A DNA stretch of 64,000 bases from Acridotheres tristis (Eukaryota > Chordata > Aves > Passeriformes > Sturnidae). Numbering within the stretch: position 1 is the stretch's first letter; each line of letters starts with the position of its first letter. The translations under genes and the position numbers were made by a program. The DNA lies in contig CM072886.1 in the NCBI GenBank assembly GCA_037013685.1, positions 2,232,001 to 2,296,000 of the forward strand, in the 5' to 3' direction. Positions 34,746-48,162 of the stretch are shown in pieces. Below the pieces are notes generated by a model. That model saw only the letters and a list, made by a program, of their open reading frames with translations, did no database searches and had not been told where the DNA came from.

Positions 34746-34904
34746 GGGTTTGGCTTTTCAAGTCAATTATTTCTTTGAATGGAATTAGAGGGAGATGTCA
34801 GGAATTGTCCTTCCCTGAAAAACAAAGAGGAGGAGTTCTTGCCAATGACTCCAGGTGATTAATGCACATGGAACTGCTTCATAAGCAATGTAAATTATGA
34901 TCAA
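34746..34904. other. Unassigned spacer between two CR1 copies
   Basis: About 160 bp has no recognisable element. Confidence 0.5.
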
Positions 34905-35100
34905 AGAATCATAGATTCACTGAATGGTTTGGGTTGGAAGGGACCATGAAAACCATCGAATTTCAACCCCCTGCTATGGGCAGGGACAGTTTCCACTATC
35001 CCAGGCTGCTCCAAGCCCTGTCCAGCCTGGCTTTAGACACTTCCAGGGATCCAGGGGCAGCCACAGCTTCTCTGGGCACCCTGTGCCAGGGCCTTGACCA
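34905..35100 (-). mobile_element. CR1 LINE, 5'-truncated
   Basis: The block 'gattcactgaatggtttggg' then 'gctatgggcagggacagttt', 'cacttccagggatccagggg' and 'cagcttctctgggcaccct' is a CR1 3' end read backwards. It ends at a C-run ('ccaccccccccaata', about 35097-35112) where similarity stops. Confidence 0.93.
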
Positions 35101-38100
35101 CCCCCCCCAATAAATAGTCACTTCTTTTTTTCATTTGTTGCAAATAAGAATTATTTGCTTCCCCGAAGAGGTTACTGTCTTTCCACCTGCACTAAAGAGA
35201 CACATTTCTACATTGCCTTTGCTATGAAAAGCCACAGGAACCCACTTCAGCTGTTCCCACTGCAGGAGACCTTCTTGCTCCTGTTATTTCACCTTAGCAC
35301 AGATTCCCAGTGAAAAGTTGATGGATAAGATCTATTTCTGCTAAACCACAGGCACCACCGTGGTCATTACAGTGATCACACACCCCCACCTGACTTAGAC
35401 ATGCATTTAATTTCCTTAGATCCATGCTATAAAAACATTTCCCTTGTGGGCTGTGACACAGCCTTCACGTTAGATCAGACACTTTCAGTTGGACAATTAC
35501 CCGAATGCTTTTTAAAATGGTAATTATTTCCCAGGGCCACAGATGCACTCTGCAGAGAAGCTGTGGCTGAACTGCTGTCAGGTGGATGCAGCACTGTTAT
35601 TTAGAGATGGTTAAACTTAAACAGGATGGACACGAGCTGCAGCTCCCATTTGGGCTGGGAGCAGGGAAATCTCCCTGCAGTGAACTCATTCCTCAGTGCA
35701 GATATGGCTTAAGGCTTTCTAGGCTGCATCCTAAGGCACTTCCAGTATGAGCTGTGGGAGTTCACCAAATGGTCATTTCTAAAATTTCCCCAGAACAGCC
35801 TGATGTTTTACAGACCTGATTTAAATCTAAATGTGCTCCCAGGCTGAATTCTCCAGCTGCCACTTGGATAATTCTTACTCAGTGGGCTTACAAGATGCTG
35901 TTGCCTGTTGAGTTCCTGTAAATCCATGGTCACATCTATTTTGGATTAGTTTGGAGAATGAGAGAATTGCTCATTTGTTTTCCCAAATGAGCAATGGAAT
36001 AGAAAAATCAGTTCTACCAAGTAACCATAATTTCACTGGGCTTTAGCTGTCTGCAGCTGAGTCAGTCACAGTGCAGACCCTTGAAATAATCACTGGAGAG
36101 AAAAAAAGGTATTTGGGCTATGATTGAGATACTGTGGTGGAATGACCCTCTGAAAGAGCTTTTTCTTTCCACTGACTGAAGGGAAACAGTTCAGATCTGG
36201 ATGTCTGTATGACAAATATCTATATTTTGTCTATATCCCACAATTCCTCATTTCCACATTATGCTCTTCTTGGGGAAGAGTTTAACCTGCTCTGGACAAT
36301 GTGCACAGCCAGCTCCTCTAAACAACATCAAAATTCCTACCCTGCTCTTAAATACACATATTTATGTTACAAAAAAAAGAGAAAATCTTTGTGGCACTCT
36401 TCTCTGCCTGCCTCATTTGGCTTTGAGCCAGGTTTGACCACCCCATTGTTTCCTGTTATGGTGCATCCATCCAAATAGGAGATCACAGGAATGGAGAACA
36501 GTAGGTAAAACTCAGCACTTGGAAATCCCAATTTAATTAAAACTAAGAAGCTGGGCATTACCTAAGGTGCCACATTAGAAAGTTGTTTCAGTGTTTAAAT
36601 GTACAATTCAACTGGAAAAGACAGCCAGTGCTGCTCTTTGGCTAAATTTTGAACTCCTTACTTAATAATTATTCTAGAGAACATAAAACAAAGCAACCCA
36701 GAAACCTTCCCTGGAGTACTGGGAAGTTTAGTTGACTTGGGAGCTCTTAGAAAGGGAGATAAATCTGATCTCCTTTAATTCTTTGAAAGTCTCTGGCAAA
36801 TGTTCAATGTTTTTGAAAGGCCATGCAAAGGTTGATGATTGTACATAACTAAGACATGCTCTTTCTCCCTCTTGTGTTCCTCAGTTCTCATTTATTTTCT
36901 CGAAAATAAAGAACTTTTTTGGGTCTAAAATAAGGATTACTTCTCTAAAATAAGGACTGAATGCAAAGCTTTTCCTCTCTAAACCCAAGGACACCGAGGG
37001 GAGATTTTGGCAATATTTTAACCATGACCATTTGACCATGGTTTGATCATTTTCCTTTACAGTGGACTGCAAACAAGACATTTCCCTGAAATATTTTCCC
37101 ATTCCCATTAAAAAATTTGAAAATTCACTCAGAATCAGGCTGACACCTGAAAGCTGACTAACATCCCTGGTGTGAGCAGAGTAACTACCACAGTATCTAA
37201 CGTGCAGTAAGAGATAAAGGTTCGTGGTTCTCTAGGGTGGAAATAATATTTACAAGAAAAAAATAAAAGAGGAAATTAGAACTACAGGCTCTGTTAAACA
37301 GCTCTATAAAGGAAGAAGAAGAAATCAGCCCGACTAAACAGGTGTGGAAACGACCACAAATTGCACCTGGGGGAAGTTGGTGACTTGTATTGCTGGAACA
37401 TTAAGAACATCATTTATATGGACTTTTTCTGGAAGGTGTTTCTTGTTCTCTCCTCTGTTGCCTGAGAACCTCCTGCTTGTTGAATGCTTTAAGGGGAAAG
37501 AAAAAGAGCAGAATTTCTTCTAAGGAGGAATTTCCCTCGTGAGATGTAACATTTAAAACTCCACTATTAGATGGTTATAACTTGTGCACAGTCTCCCATT
37601 TAAAAAAAAAAAAAGCACAAGAGTGAGGTTTAGGCAACTCAAATGGTGATTCATATCCCATTTTTTTTCAATGTTTAAATGTTAAGGATGCAACTCTAAG
37701 TTGTTCTAATCTCAGGAAGGCTCTGTTTATAGAAAACAGAGGTAAAATAAAGGAAGTTGCCTCAGAAATTGATTCATTTGGTGACCATTTTGTTACTGTA
37801 ATACATGGAGATGAATTCTCCTCTGGAGGTGTTGATTTGTCTCCACTGTTGCTGAAATCTGCTCTGCCCAGTTCAGATTTAGGCATTTGAAAATGAGAGT
37901 TTGAAGTCAGGTTGGATGAATCATATCGATGTGATGGTGTTATGTTCCAATAATTAGTGGAAAAGCAATAGAGAGGACTGGCAAACTATGGAAAAGCTGA
38001 AAGTACGGATTTTTTCAAAGAAAGCAGAAGTTAGATCACTACTATTCAAATCAAATTCTGACTTAGCTCATTAAACAGGTACCTGCAAATAGGATGATGT

Positions 38101-38177
38101 TTTCTTAATCTGTGAATTATCAAGGATTTCTTCTCATGGTTTCTCATTTCTGGGCTTACAACTCAAGAAATTCCCAA
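35101..38177. other. Unassigned non-coding DNA
   Basis: No gene or repeat family is recognised. Around 35380-35560 the sequence is CpG-retaining and motif-dense ('gtgacacagccttcacgtta'), so it is a weak conserved-element candidate. An A-run lies at about 37601-37613. The open frames have no coding signature. Confidence 0.5.
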
Positions 38178-38300
38178 TTTCACAGGATCACTGAATGGTT
38201 TGGGTTGGAAAGGACCTTGAAGATCATCTTGTTTGAAAGATGGGCAGGGGCACCTTCCACTATCCTAGGTTGATCCAAACCCCGTCCCTTTGAATTTTGA
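38178..38300 (-). mobile_element. CR1 LINE, 3'-end fragment
   Basis: The block 'ggatcactgaatggtttggg' then 'gaccttgaagatcatcttg' and 'gggcaccttccactatccta' is a short CR1 3' end read backwards. A small internal deletion has removed the 'ccaaccccctgcc' part. Confidence 0.9.
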
Positions 38301-39002
38301 CATTCCACTGCTGACAACTCCTTGAGAATGGACTAGAGCTGAATGATCCTCAGTGTGTAATCATTTCACCAAGGCTGCTTTTCCTTAATTTCCCATTAAA
38401 ATCTCATGAGGAATAGTGTAAGAAGCCCCACCAATGCCAGAGTACATCTCATCAATTTGCTTTTCTTTCTTTTTTCCACAAAGTGCATAAGAAAGATCAG
38501 ACTTAGTTAAGATGATTTCCTCTTGACAAACCCACATTTGCCTGTTACTCATCTTTTTGCAGCCATGATGACAGAGTTTTAATTGTCATGTTTTATTCCA
38601 GAGGGATCCAGGGCCAAGGGGAGCACACGTTGTATTTTCAAAAGCTGCTTAGTCACTGAAGAATGAAAATCCTTCTGACTGTCAGCGAGACAAGTGTCCC
38701 CTGATCAAAGTGACCCGGGAATGGATTCTGAACACACACCAGGTGTGGGAAGATGTGGGCACCATATGGCATTGGGGCAATTTTAAGCCTTGGTATCCAG
38801 TGAATTTCATTCCCTGAACAGTGTGGAGCCACAAAGGTCTTTCTACACTGTTTGGTTTCCAGGGCTTTAATATCTTTATTACTTTAAACAGCTTAATAAT
38901 TTTAAATCCTCAGTTCCTTTGGAAAACAAGACTAAAACTCATGCTGGTGGTGCAATTGAAAATTGATCTTGTAGTGAGCCTGTATATTTCCAAGGGAAAT
39001 AT

Positions 39003-39092
39003 TTACCTCTATCTATATCTATCTCTACTTACATCTCTTTCTGTCTAAGATCTATCTCTATCTATCCATATCCATATCATATCAATATATAC
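39003..39092. repeat. Degenerate (TCTA)n-type microsatellite
   Basis: Interrupted runs of 'ctatctatatctatctct' and 'gatctatctctatctatcc', passing into 'catatccatatcatatc', form a decayed tetranucleotide tract. Confidence 0.85.
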
Positions 39093-42000
39093 ACACCAGG
39101 TGTATCAATTCAGGAAAAAAAATCTGTATTATTCAGGACTTCTGACCATGTCTGTCCAGTTTTAATGAAAACTCTTGCCCCTGCAGCATGACAGAGACTG
39201 GTGGTAGAGAAAACTCCTTCAATACTGCACTGGAGATGTTTACAGGAGTCGTGATGGTGCCTTGGGACTGTGGTGCAGGAACAACCAAATCACTCCTCAC
39301 TTGTGCCCTTCTTACTTCAGAAAGAAAGCCCAAATATTTTCTCTTTGTACTTTCTCAGATACACCATGGGAATCTGCAACTACATCCCAAATTCTTTCTC
39401 AAGGGAACACAGCAGGCCAGCCCAAAGAGTATTTCATCCCAGACCAATGATATCAAAATAACTGACTTTTAATGTCTGATATTACTCCAGTTGAATTTTC
39501 AGCCCACAGAGCTCTATGCACCTTTTCCAAGAGTAGTTTTATGTTGGTTTCTTGGCTGAGGAATATCTTGACTCTGTTCTCTGGCTTAATTTCAGCTCTT
39601 GGAGTCAGTACTCCAGTGCTGTCTCCATTTTTCTGCTGTATTGGTCGTGACAGCACTGATGGACATCCCAGTCAAGTCAGCCAAGGGAGGAGTGGGTACA
39701 GGACTGGGCATGGAGGGAGAGATCCTTGCATGGCACATGGAATTTGGTCACTCCTCCATTACTTTGGATAAAAGGATCAGAAACTTCAGTTTAAATATTC
39801 AAAACATTTTTATTCTATATTTTTTCAGGATTGTAGGCTATCTAGCATGCAGATTTTAAGAGATTCTTACTTATGGACACTGCTGCTGTTTGGCTTTTTT
39901 TTTTCTTATTTGTCTCATTCACTACTGAGTATTCCCTATCAAGGAAAGTCAGTGTCAAATGACTTTCATTATAATCAGACAAAATTATTTCCTGCAGTTA
40001 AATACAGCCAGAGAAAGACTGTCCAGCCTTGGATAAAATGGCTGTAGGTCTCCAAAGGAGTTGGGCTAATCTGTTTCTTCCAGGAAAAAGTATACCTGTT
40101 TGGATTCTTTTCTAGAGGAAGGAGTTGGTTGGATGTTTGGGGCTTTTTCCCTTCTGATTTTGGGGTTTTTTTTTGTATCTCTAGAGCCCAAAAAGGAATG
40201 CTGGAATTGGGAACAAAGCAGCAAACATCAAGCAGGCTTGTGTAAAATCCCTAAACACACTCTGCAGTCATGATGGACCAAATACCTGATGAGAGCAAAG
40301 GGGTCAGGGGAATGTCCCTTTGGAATTCCTATTGGACTTCCAGAGCTCTCACATCCCTGCTTTCAGCTGTCCACAATTTTAGTGTCCTGCTGAAGCATTC
40401 TCTGCTCCATGTGAAATGATACAGGAGAAATTCACCCAATTCACACCAACCTATATAAGATATATTTTATATTTCTCCCCAGGCATTACTGAAGTAATCT
40501 CATTACACTTCCAGACTTCTGCTACTGAAACAATTGTATTTATTAGTTAATCAAACTCTACCTTAAAATTGACCAGCTAAAAGCTTGGCCTGGAATCTGT
40601 TCTGCTTAAAAACACCAAACTAAACGTAGCCTGAATTTATTGGTGGCCAGTTTAAATCTATTTATTCTCATGCCAGAAATGTCATTCTTGTCTTTCACAA
40701 TAATTAGGAAAAATTACTGACACAGTCGATGATTCTCCAGCTGAGAAATGGGACAACATGAAAGCACAAAGAGATGTCTGAACGGAGTGTGTGTGTTGGC
40801 AAAGTCGATTTTCCTTTTGCCTTGAGATTTTCTTTTATTCTGCTGAAGTCAATAATAAGATCATGAAAGGCAGAACTAATCTTCCCTACTGCTTTGAATT
40901 TTTCACTTTAGGTTCAGTTTTCCTTTCTCTAAGGGAAGCCTTTCAGAAATGATGACTTTTTTTATCCTGTTAGCTCCCATTTTAATGTTTGTCATTCCAC
41001 ACATGGAACAATTCCTTCTATGAATTGCACAGATTCAGAACGTCCATCTCAACAGCACTTGGAGAAACCTCTTAGAAGGATTTCAAGAGGAAAGTGCCTT
41101 GTCCTTTCTGTATTCTGATGCTTCCACATTAATGCTGTGACAGAGAAAGTTAATTAAGGATGAAGGATTGGCAATGTAGCTGAGATCTTGTTGCAGAGAA
41201 CAATTTATGGGAGCAGATTTTCAGCTGATTTGAGCTGGTAGCTCTCTGAATCAGGAGATTTGACAATGTGGGTCAGCAGAGCTCCAGGGACAGAATTTGC
41301 CTTTCAACTTGCTACAGACTGTGCAGTAATTAGTGTCCATGAGGAAGGAATAAAATGTGTCTGCAAAGGATGATAACATTTGATATCAATGTTGAGGAGT
41401 TATAAAAATTCTTCTTCTCCATTCTTTTCTCTTGTCAGAGGAACATGCTGAGATGATATTGAAATATCCTAAATCCTTGTAATAAGGGTGGGGAAAGCCA
41501 CTGTAGAATATAAAAAACTTTCATAGCTGATTTTTACAGATTCATTCTGAAGCAAAATCTACTCCATGCTTGGCATATTTCATAATTTAGAGACATAGTC
41601 TAAACCAAATGAAAAAAAAATTTGCAATATATATAAAACAGGGATAAAAGTATAAAGTCACCTCAGATTATTTAACTTACCCTGAAATATAAATGTTAAC
41701 TTTGTCTTTCCTACAGAGCTTGTTATTTTCAAAGTTTCCTTTGCTAATTAGGGATTGTCAATCATTGAAACTCCTGGTAAAAACCAAACAAGACAAAAGA
41801 AATACTTTGAGTTTTTAAAATAATAAATGTACATAGCTTGAACTCCTGGAACTTGTGCTGGTGCTCCAGGACTCCACTTTGCCCATCAGCATTGCTGCCA
41901 AAAGACTTTCCTGCTGACATTTACCTGAGGAGGTGGCATTTGCTTTTGGGGGATGTATTTGGTGTCATGTATTCTTTGCAGTAACTCTTTTCCGATGGCA

Positions 42001-42243
42001 TGTAAAGGTCATTTCTGCAGAGCAGGGAGCATTTGTAAACTTCCTGAGAAAGGATCTGGGCAGGAATAGTGAGGATGTTGTTTGTCTGGAAACACTGCTG
42101 GGTTTTTCCCTCACACATTCCCCCATGTTTTCTTTTTTCTCTCTTTTTTTCCCCCCTCCTCCTTAGTTTCTTTCTATGAAGGCTGCAGGAGTAAAATGAC
42201 ACCAACAAAATTATTTCTGCATTGTGGTACTGCAGAGTTTCTT

Positions 42244-42269
<26 letters not shown>
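42244..42269. repeat. Poly(A) homopolymer, about 26 nt
   Basis: This is a pure A-run read directly. A minus-strand coding interpretation of the surrounding frame would be artefactual. It may be the tail of an unrecognised retrocopy on the plus strand. Confidence 0.9.
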
Positions 42270-42274
<5 letters not shown>

Positions 42275-42332
42275 GGTGTAAAATTACAAATTAATTTTGG
42301 TTGTGAAAAGCCAATTATTCTGATTTATCCAG

Positions 42333-42410
42333 AGAAGCTGTGGCTGCCCCATCCCAGGAAGTGTCCATGGCCAGGTTGGACTGAGCTTGGAGCAGCCTGG
42401 TCTAGATTTG
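42333..42410 (+). mobile_element. CR1 LINE internal fragment
   Basis: The words 'gagaagctgtggctgcccca', 'aagtgtccatggccaggttg' and 'cttggagcagcctggtctag' are CR1 sequence in plus orientation. The usual 3' terminus is missing, so the copy is truncated at both ends. Confidence 0.85.
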
Positions 42411-42590
42411 ACCCCTACAGATATCCAGTGCCATCAGAGATACCCCTGAGCATCCCAGCTGGCTCCAGCTGTCAGCTCTTCTGGATGCTTCAAACACCTT
42501 AAGGCATTTCAAATGACCCTATTAAAATTTGTATTCTAGATAACACAATTTAATTGCTTCGTTTATGATTTTTAAGTCTGGTTATCTTGA
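42411..42590. other. Unassigned spacer
   Basis: Short AT-rich DNA with nothing recognised. Confidence 0.5.
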
Positions 42591-42765
42591 TAAGAAGATA
42601 AGTTTATTTATACTGTTATATTGATATGAATAGAAATATATATGTATATTTTAATTTTTTATATATTTATATGTTCAATATTTATCTATTTATATAAAAT
42701 ATATTTATATAGAAATATTTTTATATACTTATTTATTTGTATATTTATATAAAATCATGTTGATA
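42591..42765. repeat. AT-rich low-complexity tract (TATTTA-like)
   Basis: About 175 bp is almost pure A/T, with irregular 'tatttatataaaatatatt' motifs. There is no clear period and no element ends. Confidence 0.85.
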
Positions 42766-45700
42766 CCAATGAACCGTGTAATAAATGCTCAGTACAGAAC
42801 GTCAGCAGCACCAATAGACCCTGAGAAGTTCCTGAGCTCATCTCAAAGTCCCAACGTGTTTGTTTATTGCATCACTCTGTAAGCTCCACTAATTATATTG
42901 ACTGAGGTTTTAATTACTGTCATGAGAATATAAATGCTTCACTCACATGGAGATATCTGCATCTGTGGCCTAAATGTAAACACCTGACTCTGGACTGACT
43001 CTCCACCAAGGAGTTTTCTTTGCTCTCTGCTCCTGGCTGATGGAATGACCTGAGCTCTGGGTTATTGATTAAATTCACACTGCAATAGGTCCCCGTGTCA
43101 CATTCGACTTCTGAGGCTCATTTTATAAAGGGCTTTGCTGGTGGCTGGTGAGTGTAAGTTGAGAATTACAGAAATACCCCTAAAATTCTTCCTTAAAACT
43201 GACCTGGTAAAACATCATCGTTTTCCTGGCATACAGATAAAAAAAGACTAAAAAGCATGAATTATTTATTCACTTATGCCTTTGTATTTCTAAAGAAGTA
43301 ATGGAGCAAATGCCAGCTGAGGACACACAGTTTTCATGGGAGAGTTTGGGTTCCCATGTACAAATCCTGCCCACAAACAGAAAGGAGAGGAACTCCAGCT
43401 CCTCTGGGGCATCAATATCTCAGTTTGGAACCCCTGGAAGAGGTGATGGAAATGTTTTTCCTGGCTGGTACTGTCCTGTACAGCTATTGTCAGAAGCACA
43501 GCGTTTACAGCCTCACATCCCAAAAAAAGGGGCAAAACTTTCCCTCATTTTTATGAACTTGTTTTTTGGGAGAGTCCAGAAAAATCAGGTTTTGTTGTGA
43601 AGAAGAAAGAAGAGCTATTCAGCAACAGACTAGTTCTAGATCAATCATCACCCCAATCTGTGGAGAAATAAATTAAAATACCACAAGTAAAGCTAAAACT
43701 GGCTGCTCATGGGGCAGAAAATCAGTCTGGTTTAGAGCAGGCATAGGAAATATGGACTCCACAAAAATATAATTTGATCCTCAGATAAATATTCTGAAGC
43801 ACAGTGGTTGTGTTATCTTCTACACAACGAAACTGGAGGTTATGAAGCTTTGCATGTCAATTCTTGCACATGGTTCCTGAGATATTTGGGATGAGTTGTT
43901 TAAGATGTCCTGAAGATTCTGAAAAATCTGAATAATTTTATTTTTTTTTTTGGACACGTAAACCAATTAAGAGAGACCACTCAAATATCTGTCCTGGGAA
44001 GGCTCATTTCAGTCAGGTAGGAATAATCTGATTAATATTTCCTGTCCTCAAGCTGCCTGGCTTATATGGAATCTGTATTCTTTCTAATATTTATTTTTGT
44101 AAGGTTTTGGGTTTTTTTGCACTGCAATGTAATTCATAGCAGGTACTTATCTGACATTAGAGCATCTCCAATTTTGCCCAAAAAGCATCACTTAGGAGGC
44201 ATCAGAACTTTTGCAAACTATATTTAAGTAATATCATTAAGCAGTGAATGAGCAGAAAAAAAGAAATGAGTAGAAGAACCAGGTAATGAATTCATAGCAA
44301 TAAAGATTTTTCATCTGTGGAATGAAATGTAAACAGATGAATGGGAGGGATGGTCAATTTAAAAGGCTTAAATGTGGAATCAACTCACTGCTAGACTGAA
44401 CTGTTTTCAAAATTAATTTTTTTCCATCAGTTTTGTTAAGTGATTAAAAAAAAAAAAGATAAAATTGAAGCCTCCCAACAATTTCTGAAAAGTATTTCTG
44501 TTACTGCTGCCTTGGAAACACCTTTACAGAGCCCTTAATTTTGTAGGATTTATATCAAGATGTTTGGGGTTTTTTTTTCATCTATTTTCCATTATGAAGC
44601 CAGAAAGACTTAACCAGATGAGTTGTTCAAGTTCCAGAAATCAATCAAAACGCCAGAAAATGCTTTTAGAAGTTGGAGTCTATTTGTTATAACACGTGAG
44701 CATACCCAACAATTTACACTGAAGAATATCAGTCTTTTACAATGAGGTCACTATGACATTTTCTGCCTCTCTTTTCCCTCCCAGAGGATGTGATGGCACC
44801 TGTTGGCAAAGAGAGCCCCTAAGGACAGCACCCTCCTCCCACACAGCAGGCTCCAAACCGTGGTCAATCCCAATTTTTTCACTGCTCATTCTGGGTTTTT
44901 CTGCAGGCTGAGTTTTTGGGGAGGTTTCTGCCCTTTTCTCTTTTTTTTTTTTATTTATAACCAGGAGAGATTTGTGGCTCATGTCACTGTGTCGTCGGTC
45001 TCACAAACCTTTTCTCTTACTCTAACAGCTCATAAATATTTTCACTGTTTTAATAGTTTCACTATTAACAATGAGGGTTTTATTATGGTGGAGAAAACAA
45101 GAGGTTTGAAAAACATATATCTGTAAATTCTGTATGAATAAGATCCAAACCACACTAGAACAGGACTCAGCATCCTCTTGAATATCTTCTGCTGTTTCTC
45201 TATTTATATGTATATATTTTATTTTTTTTCTTTTCCCCACATACACTTTTCAAAGCTGTCTCAAACATCAATTCCACTCAAGGCTTGATAATGGGATTTT
45301 ATATAATTTCATTCCTTTTACCCTTTTGAATTTCCTTGGTCCTTTCTTTCCCTTCCCTACTTTATTGCTCTTTCAGAGGGTTAGGCTAAGCCATAATTTT
45401 ATTTAGCCTTATTTATACCAAGTAATTCCCTTATTTTATTGTCTTTGCCACAAGGACTGCAAGGGAGCCCTTGCTTTTGTTTAATGTCAGCTTAATTTGA
45501 ACATGTCTTTTTACCCTTTAGGCAAAGAATATTCAATATTTACTACAGATGCAACAACTCAGTTGTGGGAAACATGGGAGGAAAAAAGTAATTACCACAA
45601 AGAGAAAATGGTAAAAATATCAAAAAGAAAAGAGAAGACAATGACTTGGAAGCCAATATGAATAATAATTATAAGAAAGGCAGTAAAAGTCACTATAATA

Positions 45701-46860
45701 GAGATTTCCCAGTCAGTAGACAAACTGATCTGAATTTTTTTAACAATAGATTTATAAGTTGTGAAGGAATGTGAGAGAGAAGCACATTTAGGTTTGGAAA
45801 CACAGTCAAGGTTTTGATAATTAGATTTTTTGTCACATTTGGCTTAATCATTCACTTCTGGTGTGAGCAGTACAGGCTGCCTTTCATTAAACACAAATAT
45901 TATCAGCAAGGCATTGTTTTGGTGTCCCAGTAAAATTGTCTTTGTTGCACAAAACAAAAATGTCTTGTGTATGGTAACCTTTAAAATGAATAAATGAACA
46001 TTTTTTACTGGGAAAATGCAACCTGTATAACCCAGCTTTAATGGAAAAAAAAGACCAAATTAAAAAAAAAGTTTGCAATTTCGACAGAATTTAGTAATTT
46101 TTTTCCCTTAAAGTCCTCAGTTGACTTTGGACTAAGACATGTGATTATTTGTCTGTACTGCTCTCAAGGCCTGGAAATTGAATACTCAGCATATTGCAGT
46201 TGAATGAACCTCGTTTAACTCGGGCAAATAATATAAAAATCATATTTTATTAATGCGAATAAGAAGAGAGAAAAGAGGATACATTTTTGTTGTTTGCTTT
46301 CTGTAGCTCTTTAAAGTCGCAGCCAGTCCCTAAATCTATGCCAGGTTTTTGCTGAGGGAGCGTATTTTTAATATTTGGTGATTGTTAGGGGGAAAAAAAA
46401 AAGTTTTAGCTGCTGAAAATGAATAGAGCTCAATGTATTTTCATCTTCGTGGTTTCCAGTTTGCAGCAGGAAGAGTGACAGAGAATGCAAAAGAAGAGAA
46501 AAAAAAATAAACAATTTTTTTTTTTTCCTGGCTACAATAAAAAGTTTAAAAATGTGATCAGGGACAACTTTAAAGGAAAAAAAAAAAAAAACACATGGCA
46601 AGATATGAGTTATTGTTGCAAAGAAAGGCAGGTGGAGACAGGCTGGCAGGCCTGAACATCACCAGGAAAATTCCAGGAAAGATAAAGTGCTCCAGCCAGA
46701 GGGAGTAAGGGCTGAGAAACACGTGGGCACCAACTGGAACTGGGAAGAAAATTTATATCCATCAAAACACTGAGTTCCTGAAAAGACTCATACAAGAGTG
46801 TGGAAAGTTAAAAAAGTTGTTTTGCTTTGAAGGATGAAGATCTGTGAGAAAGGAGGAAAG
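42766..46860. other. Unassigned AT-rich non-coding DNA
   Basis: No gene or repeat is recognised apart from A/T homopolymers near 43939, 44447, 44941, 46500-46530 and 46578. The 46100-46370 stretch keeps CpGs ('aacctcgtttaactcgggc', 'tctttaaagtcgcagcc') and is a weak conserved-element candidate. The open frames lack coding bias. Confidence 0.5.
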
Positions 46861-47162
46861 GAAGAGAAAGAAGGAATTTTCCCAAGCACAGGACAAGGGG
46901 GAATGGCCTAAAACTGATGGAGGGTAAATTTAGATGGGATATTGGGAAGGAATTCTTCCCTGTGATGGTGCTGGGGGATTGGAATAGAATTCCCAGAGAA
47001 GCTGTGGCTGCCCCTGGATCCCTGGAAGTGCCCAAGGCCAGGCTGGACAGGGCTTGGAGCAGCCTGGGACAGTGGAAGGTGTCCCTGCCCATGACAGGGG
47101 TGGACCTGGATGAACTTTAAGGTCTCTTTCAACCCAAACCATTCTGTGATTCTGTGATTCCC
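46861..47162 (+). mobile_element. CR1 LINE, 5'-truncated, well preserved 3' end
   Basis: In plus orientation: 'agatgggatattgggaagg', 'cccagagaagctgtggctgc', 'ccctggatccctggaagtg', 'ggaaggtgtccctgcccatg' and the terminus 'aacccaaaccattctgtgat', followed by a second 'tctgtgattc' unit. The terminal short tandem is typical of CR1 3' ends. A 67-codon remnant of the reverse-transcriptase C-terminus is still open at 46917-47120. Confidence 0.96.
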
Positions 47163-47997
47163 TGAGTTACACTGCAAGGTGGGTGCTGATGCTGAATTTT
47201 GAGACACCAGATTATGCTCCAAGCTGGTGTTCCTGAGGCAAGATAAACAAATTCCTTTTTTCTCCCCTTCCTTTTATCTCTGTATACTTAAATAAGTGCC
47301 ACAGGTTTTCTTTTTCTTTTTCTAATGTTTTTAATTGGCAAAACTGAATGAGTCATAGGATTAGAGATTATTCTTCTGTCTCTCTGAGTAAAGAAACTCT
47401 TCAGATAAGGAAATTCAGAACAGTGAACTCTCTTAGTGGCAGCCACTTGTGCTTTCAAGGACAAGGACTCTCTGCATGGGTATCTTATGCTGCCTTCAGG
47501 AAATGACATTTCCACCGAAGTCCCTTGTTTGGTTCAGCCATTCATCATCTTCTTTACATTAGCAAGAGCCTTGGGAAAAACTTTCTTCAACAGATTTTGA
47601 ATAGGGACTGGGAATTAAGTGCTGCACCCTGAAGGCTGAATGAAATAATCTGTAGGGACCCTTCCAACCCCAGCCATTCTTGTCCCCTGCCCAAGACTGA
47701 AAGTAGCACTTAAATGCCATGTAAGGTCAAAGACTTTGGAAACAAAGTCCCAGACTGGTTTATCTTAATTTCATTTACAGTCTCACAGAAATTATATTGA
47801 CTAAAAGAGAAGGAGGCAGAAACCCAAGAAGAACTTAGAACTTACTATTTGATCTTGCCATGCTAAAAAACCTTTTCTCCTGCAGAGTAACACTTCAGAA
47901 ATAGGACAAAAAGTGTAATTTAATAGGAAGAGGATAAGGAAAGTTAATAAAATTTAATTTTTTTGCTCCTCCAACATGACACAAATATTTCTGATGA
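47163..47997. other. Unassigned non-coding DNA
   Basis: A possible tiny CR1 3'-end scrap with 'agggacccttccaaccccag' lies near 47654-47675. It is too short to call. Nothing else is recognised. Confidence 0.5.
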
Positions 47998-48162
47998 CCA
48001 TAGAATCATTGAATGATCATGGAGTCATTGAATGGTTTGACTTGGAAAAGATGGTAGAGATCATCTCATTCCAACTGCTGCCATGGCAGGGACACTTTCC
48101 ACTATCCCAGGTTGCTCCAAACCCTGTCCAACCTGGCCTTGGACACTCCAGGGATGGTGGTT
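47998..48162 (-). mobile_element. CR1 LINE, 3'-end fragment
   Basis: The block 'catagaatcattgaatgatc', a partly repeated 'gtcattgaatggtttgactt', then 'ctgccatggcagggacactt' and 'caacctggccttggacactc' is CR1 read backwards. The doubled 'tcattgaatg' at the start reflects the short tandem normally found at the CR1 3' end. Confidence 0.9.

Larger units (their letters stand above)
38301..42332. other. Unassigned non-coding DNA
   Basis: Nothing is recognised apart from the simple repeats listed separately. Several open frames of 60-99 codons at 39188-40047 overlap in different frames and show no coding bias. Confidence 0.5.

Noticed and set aside
34195..34746. 183-codon frame read as one protein
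   Set aside because: It joins a gag fragment to antisense CR1 sequence. The junction is an insertion boundary, so the product is a chimaera by accident.
47641..47690. CR1 3'-end scrap
   Set aside because: About 20 bp of similarity is too little to separate from chance.
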